Source: Paenibacillus sp. FSL H8-0079 (GTDB lineage: Bacteria > Bacillota > Bacilli > Paenibacillales > Paenibacillaceae). Taken from it: 64,000 nucleotides of DNA. The translations under genes and the position numbers were made by a program. Every line of letters starts with the position of its first letter. Position 1 is the stretch's first letter. The DNA is taken from the NCBI RefSeq assembly GCF_037991315.1, contig NZ_CP150300.1:4278001-4342000 (forward strand), in the 5' to 3' direction. A model generated the notes under the pieces. It saw only the letters and a list, made by a program, of their open reading frames with translations. It was not told the DNA's origin and did not search any database. This document shows positions 38,835-48,418 of this stretch, one piece after another.

Positions 38835-38880
38835 AGTCTATGTCACTCATGCAACGAAAGTGGGTGATATTGCTTATACG

Positions 38881-39198
38881 TTAGTCAACCCACTGCTCAG
38901 CCCAGTCTTGAATTTGATTCATGACGGGCTGGAGCGCTCTACCTTTATCCGTCAGTTCATATTCAATACGAACTGGCGTCTCGGGATAGACGTGACGAAC
39001 CAGAATACCTTCACTCTCCAGATCTTTCATCCGTTCGGATAACATCTTATCACTCATGGATGGAATCAGATTGGAGATATCCTTGAATCGCTTCGAACCA
39101 CTCATTAACGTTTGAATAATTAAACCATTCCAGCGCTTGCCCAAAAACGAAAACGCCGTCTCAAAACGCGGACACATCCGCAAGTCTTGACCTTCCAC
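38881..39198 (-). CDS. HxlR-family winged-helix regulator
   Basis: The pattern CPRFETAFSFLGKRWNGLIIQTLMSG, with cysteine near the N terminus then the GKRW segment, is that of HxlR/YodB-type regulators, which often sense thiol-reactive compounds through that cysteine. The wing includes TPVRIEYELTDKG. I start at the GTG at 39198 (MEGQDLRMCPRF), placed after AAAGAGG; the open frame extends to 39222. The target gene is not obvious because no oxidoreductase is divergent here. Confidence 0.85.
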   Translation of the reverse strand: MEGQDLRMCPRFETAFSFLGKRWNGLIIQTLMSGSKRFKDISNLIPSMSDKMLSERMKDLESEGILVRHVYPETPVRIEYELTDKGRALQPVMNQIQDWAEQWVD

Positions 39199-39474
39199 AT
39201 TAATCACCTCTTTAGAGATCACTCAACTTACATTTTGTTAGTATATTTCATAATAACATATTTAAGCTTCAAAGAAAACGCCTGCAACTAAAAAGTTTAA
39301 ATTTTAGAAGCATAACATCCAAAATGGATCATACATCCCAGTATACATTACACGCTGCGTCGTAACCATGGGAAATATCGTATAACTTCCCCATAGTACT
39401 ATCTTACCCAAAAAGAACCCAACTGCCACAGTCATCATTGACTTGGAGAAGGGTTCCTTCGTGTACATTATCAG

Positions 39475-39660
39475 TATAAGTTCAACTAAAGCATATTTAC
39501 ACTAGCACTGCGACGTCAGAACAACTTTCCGATCGCTATTATCCCCAGATTTTTTTTGAATCCTTTCTAAAGGGAAAATCCGGGGATAAAGGCGCACGCT
39601 CCGCTTCTTCAAGTTATTTCTGCCCTCTCCGTTATTGTGTAAAGGTTAGTTGAACTTATA
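39475..39660 (+). repeat. Interspersed long-inverted-repeat element, copy 3
   Basis: Outer arms TATAAGTTCAACTAA (39475-39489) and TTAGTTGAACTTATA (39646-39660) are a perfect 15-bp inverted repeat. Next inward are TTTACAC/GTGTAAA and CAGAA/TTCTG. The core hairpin TTATCCCCAGATTTT pairs with AAAATCCGGGGATAA, and the GGCGCACGCTCCGC block follows. It lies between the ThuA stop and the HxlR promoter. The remainder of the 39199-39474 gap shows no further structure that I can identify. Confidence 0.88.
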
Positions 39661-39687
39661 TATATCTTTCACGAAGCAATTAGTGAA

Positions 39688-40422
39688 TTAAACCAGCACG
39701 CCACCAAATGGTCTTACAGGTTCGCTCTTGCCGAATTCCGGCTTAAAGCTACGGGCAGGATATGCCCACTTCACAGCGTTACTGATTACTCTTAATATTT
39801 CCGGTTTGTAATAGGTCGGATACGTCTCATGACCTGGTCGGAAATAGAAGATTTTACCTTCACCGCGCCGGAACGTGCATCCGCTCCGGAATACTTCCCC
39901 ACCTTGGAAGTTACTTACAAACACCAGTTCATCCGGTACTGGAATATCGAAGAATTCCCCGTACATTTCTTCTTTTTCCAATACAATCTTGCCTTCGATG
40001 CCATCCGCAATTGGATGAGATGGGTTAACGCACCATACAATTTCCTGCTCGTCAGCTACACGCCACTTCAGATCGCAGCTTGTTCCCATCAGTGCTTTGA
40101 ATGGTTTAGAGAAATGACCTGAATGAAGCACAATCATTCCCATGCCGTTCAGCACTCGCTGCGCGACCTTCTGTGAGATCTCATCGCTTACGCGATCATG
40201 TGCCATGTGTCCCCACCATATGAGCACATCTGTGGAATTCAGCACTTCATCACTTAATCCGTGTTCAGGCTGATCCAGTGTAGCCGTCCGAATAGCAAAG
40301 CCTTCGCCGCCAAGTCCGTCAGCCAGCGCTCGATGCAGACCATCCGGGTAGACTTCCCTTACTTCATCGTGAATTTTCTCATGGACAAATTCATTCCAAA
40401 TGGTGACGTTGATCATATTCAA
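39688..40422 (-). CDS. ThuA-family protein
   Basis: ThuA-like class I glutamine-amidotransferase fold protein, found with sugar oxidoreductases in trehalose, sucrose or related uptake clusters. Motifs are [40 protein letters not shown] and a C-terminal [17 protein letters not shown]. Length 244 is usual. It is 18 bases downstream of the isomerase gene, clearly the same operon. The reaction is not established for this family. Confidence 0.88.
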   Translation of the reverse strand: MNMINVTIWNEFVHEKIHDEVREVYPDGLHRALADGLGGEGFAIRTATLDQPEHGLSDEVLNSTDVLIWWGHMAHDRVSDEISQKVAQRVLNGMGMIVLHSGHFSKPFKALMGTSCDLKWRVADEQEIVWCVNPSHPIADGIEGKIVLEKEEMYGEFFDIPVPDELVFVSNFQGGEVFRSGCTFRRGEGKIFYFRPGHETYPTYYKPEILRVISNAVKWAYPARSFKPEFGKSEPVRPFGGVLV

Positions 40423-40440
40423 TTTCCCCCTAGTGTAGCT

Positions 40441-41409
40441 CTAAACCCACCACATATCGCCCAGCGGCTCTTCAATCAATACTTGCTGGAGATTTTGCAC
40501 GGCTTTAGAGAATCCTTCTTCAACCGACATCAGACCGTCCTCGTGTTCAATACTTACCACATAATCATATCCGACCAGACGCAAGGCACTCATAATATCT
40601 GCCCAAGTCTTGTTATCATGTCCATAACCAACCGAGCGGAACTGCCAAGCCCGATCCAGCATATTAGTATAATCCTGCATATCCGTTACACCGTGTTTGT
40701 TCACGTTGATCGGATCAATCGTTGTATCTTTTGCATGGAAGTGATGGATCGCTCCTTCACGTCCCAAAATGTGAATCGCCTGCACCGGATCAATGCCTTG
40801 CCACCACATGTGACTTGGGTCCAGATTGGCTCCGATCACTTCACCTGCTGCTTCACGCAGTCTCAGCAACGTTGCTGGTGTATGAACCGAAAATCCACCA
40901 TGCAGCTCCAATCCAACTTTTACGTTACGATCTGCTGCAAATTTACCCCACTCTGTCCAGTAAGGGATAACTTTGTTCTCCCACTGCCACTTCAGGATCT
41001 CCTGGAAGTCATTCGGCCATGGTGCAACAGGCCAGTTCGGATATTTGGCATCCTCATGGTCTCCCGGGCAACCGGAGAATGTATTCACTACAGGTACTTC
41101 CAGCTTCTCAGCCAGTTCTACCGTTTTAACAAAATCATCGTGAAATCCTTTGGCAATATCCTTTTGCGGATGTAGCGGGTTACCGTGACAGCTAAGTGCG
41201 CTGATCGTCAAACCGCGTGATTCCACTGCATTTTTGAAGTTTTTCAGTGCTGTAGGATTGCTTAACAATTCATCCGGCTTACAATGTGCATTGCCTGGAT
41301 GTCCACCTGTTCCGATTTCTACTGCTTTTAATCCCTTGGATGCTACATAATCAAGAGCATCCTCCAATTTACGTCCTCCGAATAGTACCAAAAATACGCC
41401 GAGTTTCAA
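40441..41409 (-). CDS. Sugar phosphate isomerase/epimerase, xylose-isomerase-like TIM barrel
   Basis: AP-endonuclease-2-type TIM barrel (IolE/IolI relatives), 322 residues. Metal-site candidates are in KVGLELHGGFSVH (Glu, His), IGANLDPSHMWW (Asp, His), AIHHFHAKD (His) and VVSIEHEDG (Glu). The N terminus is MKLGVFLVLFGGRKLEDAL. Genes on either side (Gfo/Idh/MocA and ThuA) imply an oxidation-epimerisation route for a sugar or inositol derivative. The substrate cannot be named from sequence. Confidence 0.88.
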   Translation of the reverse strand: MKLGVFLVLFGGRKLEDALDYVASKGLKAVEIGTGGHPGNAHCKPDELLSNPTALKNFKNAVESRGLTISALSCHGNPLHPQKDIAKGFHDDFVKTVELAEKLEVPVVNTFSGCPGDHEDAKYPNWPVAPWPNDFQEILKWQWENKVIPYWTEWGKFAADRNVKVGLELHGGFSVHTPATLLRLREAAGEVIGANLDPSHMWWQGIDPVQAIHILGREGAIHHFHAKDTTIDPINVNKHGVTDMQDYTNMLDRAWQFRSVGYGHDNKTWADIMSALRLVGYDYVVSIEHEDGLMSVEEGFSKAVQNLQQVLIEEPLGDMWWV

Positions 41410-41611
41410 GTGCGATTCCTCCCTGGATTAGATATCGTATGATTGCTGAATTCATGAATATTGAACTGTAGACAATTACCGTTCAGATCACGTGCCTGTT
41501 TAATTAGTGTGGAAAATCGAGAGTGTTTCTATCCTGAAATTGAACGTAAGAATACTGGTTATTCTGCTTCACTCGTAAGAGCATCAAGCTTCGAACACTT
41601 GGTACTCCGAG

Positions 41612-42724
41612 CTAGTGCGATTCCACGGTTTCAATTTCAGTTTGAACTGAGCGAGTTACTGCAAAAGAATCATAGCTGCTCTCCAGATGTACGTGCTTGC
41701 CTTCAAGTGAAGAACGCTGGAATGAATGCATGGCTTCCAGTACGTGATAAGCAAGCTTGCCACTGGCTTTGTGTTCTCTTCCGGCACGAATGGATTCGAC
41801 CATTTCCGTTACGCCGATGCCTCGTTCGTTTTGTCCACTTTCGAAGACTGGTTTGACCGTCTCCCAAGTGTCTTGACCGTATCTGCGAACCTTCACTTCC
41901 CCGTTAAAATAATTGGGGTCCGGTACACTAAGCGTACCTTCTGTACCATAGATTTCAATACGTGGCAGATCCGAAGCTCCGCGAATATCGAAACTGGTGA
42001 TCATGGTTGCAATGGCACTTTCTGCAAAATCAATGGTTCCTGCCAAGTGAGTAGGCGTCTCTACTTGCAGTGCTGTACCTTCCTTCGGCCCAGAGCCAAT
42101 CTTGCGATCTGCAATCTGTATCCCTGCCGAGGCACTGATTCTGCGTATCGGTCCAAGCAGCGTAATCAGAGCGGTCAGGTAGTAAGGTCCCATATCAAAC
42201 ATCGGTCCGCCACCTGCAACATAAAAGAACTCCGGATTAGGATGCCAAGCTTCTGGTCCTCCACCCATGAAGAATGAAGTCGCTGCAACCGGCTTACCAA
42301 TCAGCCCATCCTCAATGGCTTTACGAGCTGTTTGGATGCCTGAACCAAGGAAGGTATCCGGTGCAGAACCAACATACAACCCCTTTTCCTCAGCCAGCTC
42401 AACAACCTTGCGGCCATCCTCAAGAGAAATGGCCAGCGGCTTCTCGGCATACACATGTTTGCCTGCTTCGAGTGCAGCCAGATCGGTTATGGCATGACTG
42501 CCAGGAACCGTAAGGTTCAACACGAGTTCAATTTCGCTATTTTGCAGCAACTCATCTACATTGTAAACGTTTGCGATATTAAATTCATCTGCCCGTTCCT
42601 GAGCGCGTTCACGAATCAAATCCGCAACAGCCACGACTTCAATGACCGGATTGTTTTTGAGATTTTCCAAGTAGATGGCACTGATGTTACCGCACCCGAT
42701 GATGCCTGCTTTCATTTTCTCCAC
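41612..42724 (-). CDS. Gfo/Idh/MocA-family oxidoreductase
   Basis: NAD(P)-dependent sugar or inositol dehydrogenase type. The Rossmann motif is AGIIGCGNISAIYL at the N terminus, the catalytic-region motif is GKHVYAEKPLAISLEDG, and the C-terminal substrate domain includes GGGPMFDMGPYYLTALI. The start is uncertain. I use the GTG at 42724 because AAGGAG precedes it at 12 bases; the ATG at 42715 or 42748 is possible. First gene of the isomerase-ThuA operon, divergent from the AraC regulator; the frame running on to 42901 overlaps the regulator and is not coding. Confidence 0.88.
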   Translation of the reverse strand: MEKMKAGIIGCGNISAIYLENLKNNPVIEVVAVADLIRERAQERADEFNIANVYNVDELLQNSEIELVLNLTVPGSHAITDLAALEAGKHVYAEKPLAISLEDGRKVVELAEEKGLYVGSAPDTFLGSGIQTARKAIEDGLIGKPVAATSFFMGGGPEAWHPNPEFFYVAGGGPMFDMGPYYLTALITLLGPIRRISASAGIQIADRKIGSGPKEGTALQVETPTHLAGTIDFAESAIATMITSFDIRGASDLPRIEIYGTEGTLSVPDPNYFNGEVKVRRYGQDTWETVKPVFESGQNERGIGVTEMVESIRAGREHKASGKLAYHVLEAMHSFQRSSLEGKHVHLESSYDSFAVTRSVQTEIETVESH

Positions 42725-42912
42725 TGTGATGTTCATCTCCTTACGCATGGTGAACCCGCGTTTGAATGGTTGATATACATATGTTTTGTTGGATGTTTCC
42801 TGTTCCTTGAATCTAATACTATGGTATTCCGTTTCCGCTTCAATTAAAATGAATAATATGATTGAAACATGAACTATCTGGTCATAATTTTCAAATTGCA
42901 AGGAGTATGCCC

Positions 42913-43731
42913 ATGCCGACAGATCATTCCTGCCAAGTTCTTACAGCAGGCTTTTCATTTCATCGTAAACCCTACGCTATGGTGCAGCCTGAAGGGGTGA
43001 AGAACTACCTGTTAAGACTGCAAACAGACGGACGCTGCCGTTCACGTATTGACGGGGACATGTCCCTGGTAGATGCGGGCGATCTGCTTCTTTTTGATCC
43101 TGATGAGCCTTATGAGCTGAGAATAGACAATGAAATCAATCCGATGGGAGAACGACTGGTGGAAAGTGGCGACTATCACATCTTCTTCAATGGTTCATGG
43201 GTGGATGAGTGGTGGAAGCGTCACAAACGGCCAACCCGGATCAAAGTTGAACTGACTGAAAGTCTGTTAGTGCTGTTTCGACAGCTCGTGCTGGAGCAAC
43301 GCCGCATTTCCAATCCTTATCCGGAAATTTCAAGTTATTATATGCGGATTTTATGTCTCGAAGTGGATCGTCTACTGTCGGAGCATCCGACGATAACCAA
43401 CACCAATTATGTGGCTTATGAGATTAAGAACTACATTGAAGAAAACGCTTCCTCATTGTTCAAGCTGGATGATGTGGCAACACATATTGGTATCAGTGTC
43501 TCACGGGGGGTTCATCTCTTCAAAGAAGCGTTTGGCAAAAGCATCATGCAATACACGCTTGACGTACGGTTGAATATGGCCAGGGAACGGATTATTTTCA
43601 GTCCAATGACCTTGGAGCAAGTATCTGAGTCTTCCGGCTTCAACAACTATACCTATTTCCATCGGGTATTCCGTTCCCGGTTCGGCATGTCGCCGAAGGA
43701 ATTCCGCGTCATTCACCGGGAACAGATGTAA
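42913..43731 (+). CDS. AraC-family transcriptional regulator
   Basis: An N-terminal cupin-like sensor domain (about residues 1-150; VDAGDLLLFDPDEPYEL) is followed by two HTH motifs at the C terminus (FKLDDVATHIGISVSRGVHLFK and LEQVSESSGFNNYTYFHRVF). Start ATG at 42913 (MPTDHSCQVL) follows AGGAG by 7 bases. It is divergent from the Gfo/Idh/MocA operon, the typical position of a ligand-responsive activator of that operon. The short overlap of promoters supports joint control. Confidence 0.9.
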   Translation: MPTDHSCQVLTAGFSFHRKPYAMVQPEGVKNYLLRLQTDGRCRSRIDGDMSLVDAGDLLLFDPDEPYELRIDNEINPMGERLVESGDYHIFFNGSWVDEWWKRHKRPTRIKVELTESLLVLFRQLVLEQRRISNPYPEISSYYMRILCLEVDRLLSEHPTITNTNYVAYEIKNYIEENASSLFKLDDVATHIGISVSRGVHLFKEAFGKSIMQYTLDVRLNMARERIIFSPMTLEQVSESSGFNNYTYFHRVFRSRFGMSPKEFRVIHREQM

Positions 43732-43756
43732 TCATACCAGTATACGTAAGTTGAAC

Positions 43757-44071
43757 TTATTTGCGCGCGGCTATGGCCTCAGATACAACCATCGCCAGAT
43801 CTTCATTGCCAAACATGGACAATACGCCAAGTACCGTATCATCCGGGATCTCGCCGGCTTCCTCCTTGGAAACAATCAGCTTCTGCACCTGTTGCAAACG
43901 CTCGTTGCTTTGCTGATTCGGGTAGGCTTGCCGGTACATCTCTTCCGGGTCCAATCCATGATTGACACACCACTGGGCAAATACGAGGATCATCATCTCT
44001 TCTTCCTGTTTATAGGTTTCTACAACAGCTTCCTCGATCTGTTTATTACGTTCCTTTTCATATTCATCCAT
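43757..44071 (-). CDS. Hypothetical small acidic helical protein
   Basis: 104 residues, predicted almost entirely alpha-helical, starting MDEYEKERNKQIEEAVVET. No membrane segment or metal motif. I do not recognise the family. It lies 32 bases downstream of the second oxidoreductase gene on the same strand, so it is probably co-transcribed, and converges with the AraC gene. Confidence 0.7.
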   Translation of the reverse strand: MDEYEKERNKQIEEAVVETYKQEEEMMILVFAQWCVNHGLDPEEMYRQAYPNQQSNERLQQVQKLIVSKEEAGEIPDDTVLGVLSMFGNEDLAMVVSEAIAARK

Positions 44072-44103
44072 GACTTGTATTCCTCCGTATGTGTATTCTG
44101 CAA

Positions 44104-45042
44104 CTATTTGCGGATTAATTGTTCAGCTAGCTCATGGCTGTCCATGACATGACTTGCACTGATCAGGCAATCATCAGGCGAGTCCAGACAAGCCAGGAAA
44201 TGATCGACGGCTCCGCTAAAACCTCTGCGTGCTAACACAGTGTCCCAGCTCCCGAACGTTTCTTTGGTTTCCAGACTCCCCTGTTCCATGTAGCTGATCG
44301 TGTCCATGTTCACGACTTCAACAGATCGTCCACCACCATGCAATTCGACCTCCTCCAGATCTGCCCCAGCTTCACGCACCATATCGAATCGACCGTAGGC
44401 TGTTCTGCCCAGTTTGGCCGTTCCGGTTGCATGCAGCAGTCTGTCCAGATCATTCTTCCGAATCCATTGATGAAGCAGCTCCACGTTGTGATCCGAATAC
44501 CACATCATTAGATCCAGCATATGGATGAGATCATCATAGATGGTTTCTGCCGCAGGACGATCCTGAATGCCTGTACGATGTTTGGTCACTGTCAGGGATT
44601 CAAAACCTTTTCCATCCTGCATCCATTCTTTCGCTTTTTGGTACATCGGTGCGAATCTGCGATTGAAGCCCACTGCCAGTAACAGACCTTGTGCCTCGGC
44701 AAAAGCCGTCATCTCTTCCGACTCCCGAAGCGTATAGGATAACGGCTTATCTACATAAACGGCCAATCCCTGTTCCAAACATTGCATGACAATGTCAAAG
44801 TGTGCTTCTGTTGCTGTATGTACAAACACCGCATCCAGGTCCCAGGACAACAGTTCTTTCAGATCCGTTGTTCCTCGTTCTAATCTATACGCCTCCTGAA
44901 CGGCTTTGACCGGCTCCGGAGATCGGTTCATAATCCCCACAATCTCCACGTTCGGATGAGCGGTCAACAGCGGCAAATACACTTTACGTGCAATACCGCC
45001 GAGGCCGATAATTGCAATTCGTTTACGTTTGGTTGTTTCCAT
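44104..45042 (-). CDS. Gfo/Idh/MocA-family oxidoreductase (second copy)
   Basis: NAD-binding motif IAIIGLGGIARKVYLPLL and the conserved GLAVYVDKPLSYTLRE (Lys-Pro of the active site). The C-terminal domain is shorter than in the 41612 protein, so the two are distant relatives rather than a recent duplication. Start at 45042 (METTKRKRIAI) is supported by GGTGGA. Substrate unknown; possibly part of the same sugar-utilisation set. Confidence 0.88.
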   Translation of the reverse strand: METTKRKRIAIIGLGGIARKVYLPLLTAHPNVEIVGIMNRSPEPVKAVQEAYRLERGTTDLKELLSWDLDAVFVHTATEAHFDIVMQCLEQGLAVYVDKPLSYTLRESEEMTAFAEAQGLLLAVGFNRRFAPMYQKAKEWMQDGKGFESLTVTKHRTGIQDRPAAETIYDDLIHMLDLMMWYSDHNVELLHQWIRKNDLDRLLHATGTAKLGRTAYGRFDMVREAGADLEEVELHGGGRSVEVVNMDTISYMEQGSLETKETFGSWDTVLARRGFSGAVDHFLACLDSPDDCLISASHVMDSHELAEQLIRK

Positions 45043-45241
45043 TATGATCATTCCACCTTCAGTTCGGTTCTATATTTCCACGTCCTATAGTGTAACCCTT
45101 CGGACAGCAACTTGCCAGTGATTGCAGCAGACTTCGCTCGAATTGTTCAGACAATGGGCGAACGTGGTAAACTTATGAGGAACAGCAGTACAGATTGGGA
45201 CACGACTAGACCTGCCTGATCTGAAAGGAGCGTTTGGAATT

Positions 45242-45853
45242 TTGCGAAAATGGTTATGGCTTCTGTTATATGTTTTACTTGCAGGAGTCACGTTTATTTA
45301 CAGATATGAACTGCTGGCCTGGACCGATCTCCATCAGTCCATCCCGCTGTTACTCGCCATGGCAACATTGTTTGCTCTTGTGCCTGTAATTCCTTATAAG
45401 TTTGTTATTATCGCCTTTGGTTACAGTTACGGTACCACAACGGCAGCCTGGATATGCTGGCTTGGAACCACACTTGCTGCAATGCTCGTCTATGGCGGAG
45501 CAAGAACCATCTTCAGACATCAGGCGAGATCGTACCTCGAACGCATTCGGGGTCTGAATCGTTTTACCACATGGATGGAAGCACATCCGTTCATGGGAGT
45601 CATGTCAATGCGCCTGTTGCCGATCGTGCCTCAGATGGCCGTTAATATTTACGCAGGTATAACGTACACACCATTCTGGGTCTTCATGGTTGCCACGGCC
45701 ATTGGCAAAATGCCAGCGATTTTTGTATTTGCCTATGCAGGTGCACAGGCTGAAACCTCCATCTGGCTAAGCCTGGGGATCCTTGCCGGATATCTGGTGC
45801 TCATGGCCATTGTATTGCTCTTATTTCGCTTTCGGTCACGTAAAAAAGTCTGA
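45242..45853 (+). CDS. TVP38/TMEM64 (DedA-superfamily) membrane protein
   Basis: Five to six hydrophobic segments over 203 residues, with the VTT-domain motif YSYGTTTAAWICWLGTT and MSMRLLPIVPQMAVNIYAG. Members of this superfamily are implicated in lipid scrambling or undecaprenyl-phosphate recycling. The start is TTG at 45242 (MRKWLWLLLYVLLAG), with GGAG upstream. Monocistronic, divergent from the second oxidoreductase. Confidence 0.88.
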   Translation: MRKWLWLLLYVLLAGVTFIYRYELLAWTDLHQSIPLLLAMATLFALVPVIPYKFVIIAFGYSYGTTTAAWICWLGTTLAAMLVYGGARTIFRHQARSYLERIRGLNRFTTWMEAHPFMGVMSMRLLPIVPQMAVNIYAGITYTPFWVFMVATAIGKMPAIFVFAYAGAQAETSIWLSLGILAGYLVLMAIVLLLFRFRSRKKV

Positions 45854-45900
45854 ATACAGAATCCGTAAGCCGTTCAGTTCCAGCTTGTTTTCATTCCGGC

Positions 45901-45929
45901 TTGGTTGGCTTGCCAATTCAGGATATAAT
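45901..45929 (+). promoter_or_regulatory. Sigma-A promoter of msrAB
   Basis: TTGGTT (45901-45906), 17-base spacer, TATAAT (45924-45929), 106 bases before the msrAB start. Confidence 0.6.
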
Positions 45930-46034
45930 AGAAGAGCAAGCCCAATGCTTGCGTAACATGTTTTAATAAAACGGTAGATTGCTGGAGCTCGAACACGAGC
46001 GCTAGATCTTCATCAGAAATGGAGTGACTATAGC

Positions 46035-46997
46035 ATGGAACAACATTCAAGTGAGTTAGCAACTTTTGCAGGCGGATGCTTCTGGTGTATGGTATCCCCC
46101 TTTGAAGAACTGCCCGGTATTCATAAGATCGTATCGGGTTATACAGGAGGACATACCGAGAATCCAACATATGAAGAGGTCTGCTCGGAGACAACAGGAC
46201 ATGTAGAGGCTGTGCAAATTACGTTCGACCCTGCCATCTTCCCTTATAAGAAACTGGTTGAACTGTTCTGGCAGCAGATTGATCCTACGGATACAGGTGG
46301 GCAATTCCATGACCGCGGTTCTTCCTATCAGACGGCCATCTTCTATCACAGCGAAGAGCAGCACGAGATTGCGGAAGCTTCCAAAGCCGAGCTGGGACAA
46401 AGCGGACGTTTTGACAAACCGATCTTCACACCCATTTTGCCAGCAAAACCGTTCTATGAAGCGGAAGAACATCACCAAAATTATCACCGGAAGAACCCTG
46501 CCCACTACAAACGCTACAGCAAAGGTTCTGGACGCGTAGATTTCATCGAACGCAACTGGTCCGGTAATGTAGACAAAGACGGGCTAAAAGAGCGTCTGAC
46601 GCCGATTCAATATGAAGTTACACAGAACAGCGCGACAGAGCCTGCGTTCCACAACGAATTCTGGGATCACCACGGTGACGGTATCTATGTGGACATCGTA
46701 TCTGGTGAGCCATTGTTCAGTTCTACCGACAAATACGACTCCGGCTGTGGCTGGCCGAGCTTCACACGTCCATTACGAGACTACAACGTGAAGGAAAAAA
46801 CCGATCTCAGCCACTTCATGATTCGTACCGAAGTGAGAAGTCGTGAGGGCGATTCCCATCTGGGTCACCTGTTCAACGATGGTCCTGCCGAAGCAGGTGG
46901 AATGCGTTATTGCATCAACTCTGCGGCACTTCGTTTTGTACCCAAAGAAGACATGCAAAAAGAAGGATACGGCGAGTACACCGTCCTTTTCCAATAA
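46035..46997 (+). CDS. msrAB: Fused peptide methionine sulfoxide reductase MsrA/MsrB
   Basis: Repairs both epimers of methionine sulfoxide. The MsrA domain (about residues 1-160) has the catalytic [16 protein letters not shown] near the N terminus. The MsrB domain (about 175-320) has [22 protein letters not shown] and the catalytic [11 protein letters not shown]. No zinc-site CXXC pair is evident in MsrB, as in several Firmicutes enzymes. GGAG precedes the ATG. The fusion is complete and in frame. Confidence 0.96.
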   Translation: MEQHSSELATFAGGCFWCMVSPFEELPGIHKIVSGYTGGHTENPTYEEVCSETTGHVEAVQITFDPAIFPYKKLVELFWQQIDPTDTGGQFHDRGSSYQTAIFYHSEEQHEIAEASKAELGQSGRFDKPIFTPILPAKPFYEAEEHHQNYHRKNPAHYKRYSKGSGRVDFIERNWSGNVDKDGLKERLTPIQYEVTQNSATEPAFHNEFWDHHGDGIYVDIVSGEPLFSSTDKYDSGCGWPSFTRPLRDYNVKEKTDLSHFMIRTEVRSREGDSHLGHLFNDGPAEAGGMRYCINSAALRFVPKEDMQKEGYGEYTVLFQ

Positions 46998-47013
46998 GTT
47001 TTAATACAAAATA

Positions 47014-47045
47014 AAGAGCAGTGGGATGATCCCGCTGCTCTTTTG
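47014..47045. terminator. Terminator between msrAB and the MFS gene
   Basis: AAGAGCAG-GGG pairs with CCC-CTGCTCTT around ATGAT; TTTTG follows on the plus strand and an A-tract precedes, so it may work both ways. Confidence 0.85.
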
Positions 47046-47098
47046 TATACATCCTTGTTTTTAGATAGATCAACTATTGTTTCACGAGAATGCGTGGA

Positions 47099-48337
47099 TT
47101 AGGTTTGGCTCGAAGTGATTTCTGAAGAAATTAATGTACTGGCAGGAGCAATCTGATCATTACGAATTTGAATTCGCATCGCTGGAATGATACCCAGGAT
47201 CATTACGGTAACCGAAATGGCATAGACGATAAAAATGGATGTGCTGTTCATCAATACACCTGCCATGGAAGATCCGAGAAGCATGGTCCCAATGAATAAG
47301 GGTGTGATGGTCCCATTAACTCTCCCAATCAAGTGCTCATCAATCCGAGTGACCAAGTACGTGGAGATGATGACGTTGATAAATGCCAAACTAATGGAAC
47401 TCAAGAAACTGATCAAAAGGGGCAGCCAGAACCAACTGGATAACACTTCCCCCATCGTGGCTACAGCCAGACACAGCACACCTACGATTAGAGTTAAAGT
47501 CTGATTCAACTTGCCACTTACAGCAGCCGCAATACCTCCTCCAATCAATAAACCTATTCCGGACGCTCCAGAGAGAAACTGTAACGACGTTGCTTCAAGT
47601 CCCAGACGTTCGGTGATCAGAAATATTCCAAGTGGGCTGATGAGACCCGCAGAAAGCCCTATACAGATGAATACCAGACTAAGCATTTTTAACGAGCGAG
47701 ATCGAGCAACATATTGCCAGCCCTCTTTGATATCCGCTAATAATGAGGTATTTATTTCTCGCTGAGTGGCGTCTTTAGGCAGAAATGTGAGTAGAACCGC
47801 GGAGATCAGGAATAGAATGAGTAATGCGTACATGGATGCCTGAATTCCCATTGCAGTGTATATAAACGTTCCAACGATCGGTCCGAGAATTAAAAACAAC
47901 GATTGACCACTCTGTGTAATAGCAATTGCAGATTGCAAATGTTCTCCTTTTACATTTCGCCTCACAATCTTTAGAGAGGATGGTTGAGAAAACTGGCTAA
48001 CGATAGAGGATACAAACGTGGCTACGTATAGAATCTGCCAATACCCGGAAGATAAGACGCCAATAATCATGACAATAGACAACGCACTCAGAATATCGCT
48101 CAGTATCATCGTACGTTTGGGATTCCAGCGATCAGCAAGTGCACCGCCAATGATGGAGAAAACAAAAATTGGAGCATATTCAAGTACGGTAATCAGCGAG
48201 ATGGCTATTGGACTTCCCTGAGTTCGATCCATTACATAATAGAGGATCGCCATATTCCGGATCCATATCGCCAGATTTTGCAGCAGATCAGACCCTGTAA
48301 CGATTAAAAAAGCTTTGTTTTTGAACAATGTGTTCAT
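47099..48337 (-). CDS. MFS transporter (probable drug exporter)
   Basis: Twelve hydrophobic helices over 412 residues, starting MNTLFKNKAFLIVTGSDLLQ. The loop-2/3 motif GGALADRWNPKRTMI is the MFS-A motif. It resembles macrolide-efflux-type MFS proteins. It follows a TetR regulator by 81 bases, and that gap contains a palindrome nearly identical to the one in front of tetR, so export is probably induced by a ligand of the repressor. Transported compound unknown. Confidence 0.88.
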   Translation of the reverse strand: MNTLFKNKAFLIVTGSDLLQNLAIWIRNMAILYYVMDRTQGSPIAISLITVLEYAPIFVFSIIGGALADRWNPKRTMILSDILSALSIVMIIGVLSSGYWQILYVATFVSSIVSQFSQPSSLKIVRRNVKGEHLQSAIAITQSGQSLFLILGPIVGTFIYTAMGIQASMYALLILFLISAVLLTFLPKDATQREINTSLLADIKEGWQYVARSRSLKMLSLVFICIGLSAGLISPLGIFLITERLGLEATSLQFLSGASGIGLLIGGGIAAAVSGKLNQTLTLIVGVLCLAVATMGEVLSSWFWLPLLISFLSSISLAFINVIISTYLVTRIDEHLIGRVNGTITPLFIGTMLLGSSMAGVLMNSTSIFIVYAISVTVMILGIIPAMRIQIRNDQIAPASTLISSEITSSQT

Positions 48338-48353
48338 TCTCCATCTCCTCTTT

Positions 48354-48374
48354 TAAACCGACTGTCCGGTTTAT
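48354..48374 (-). promoter_or_regulatory. TetR-type operator in front of the MFS gene
   Basis: TAAACCGACTGTCCGGTTTAT contains the inverted repeat AAACCG-N6-CGGTTT. It matches the site at 49032-49052 at 16 of 21 positions. Confidence 0.75.
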
Positions 48375-48418
48375 TAATATTCAAAAAGAAAAACTGACGT
48401 TACATCAGCTTTTCATGG

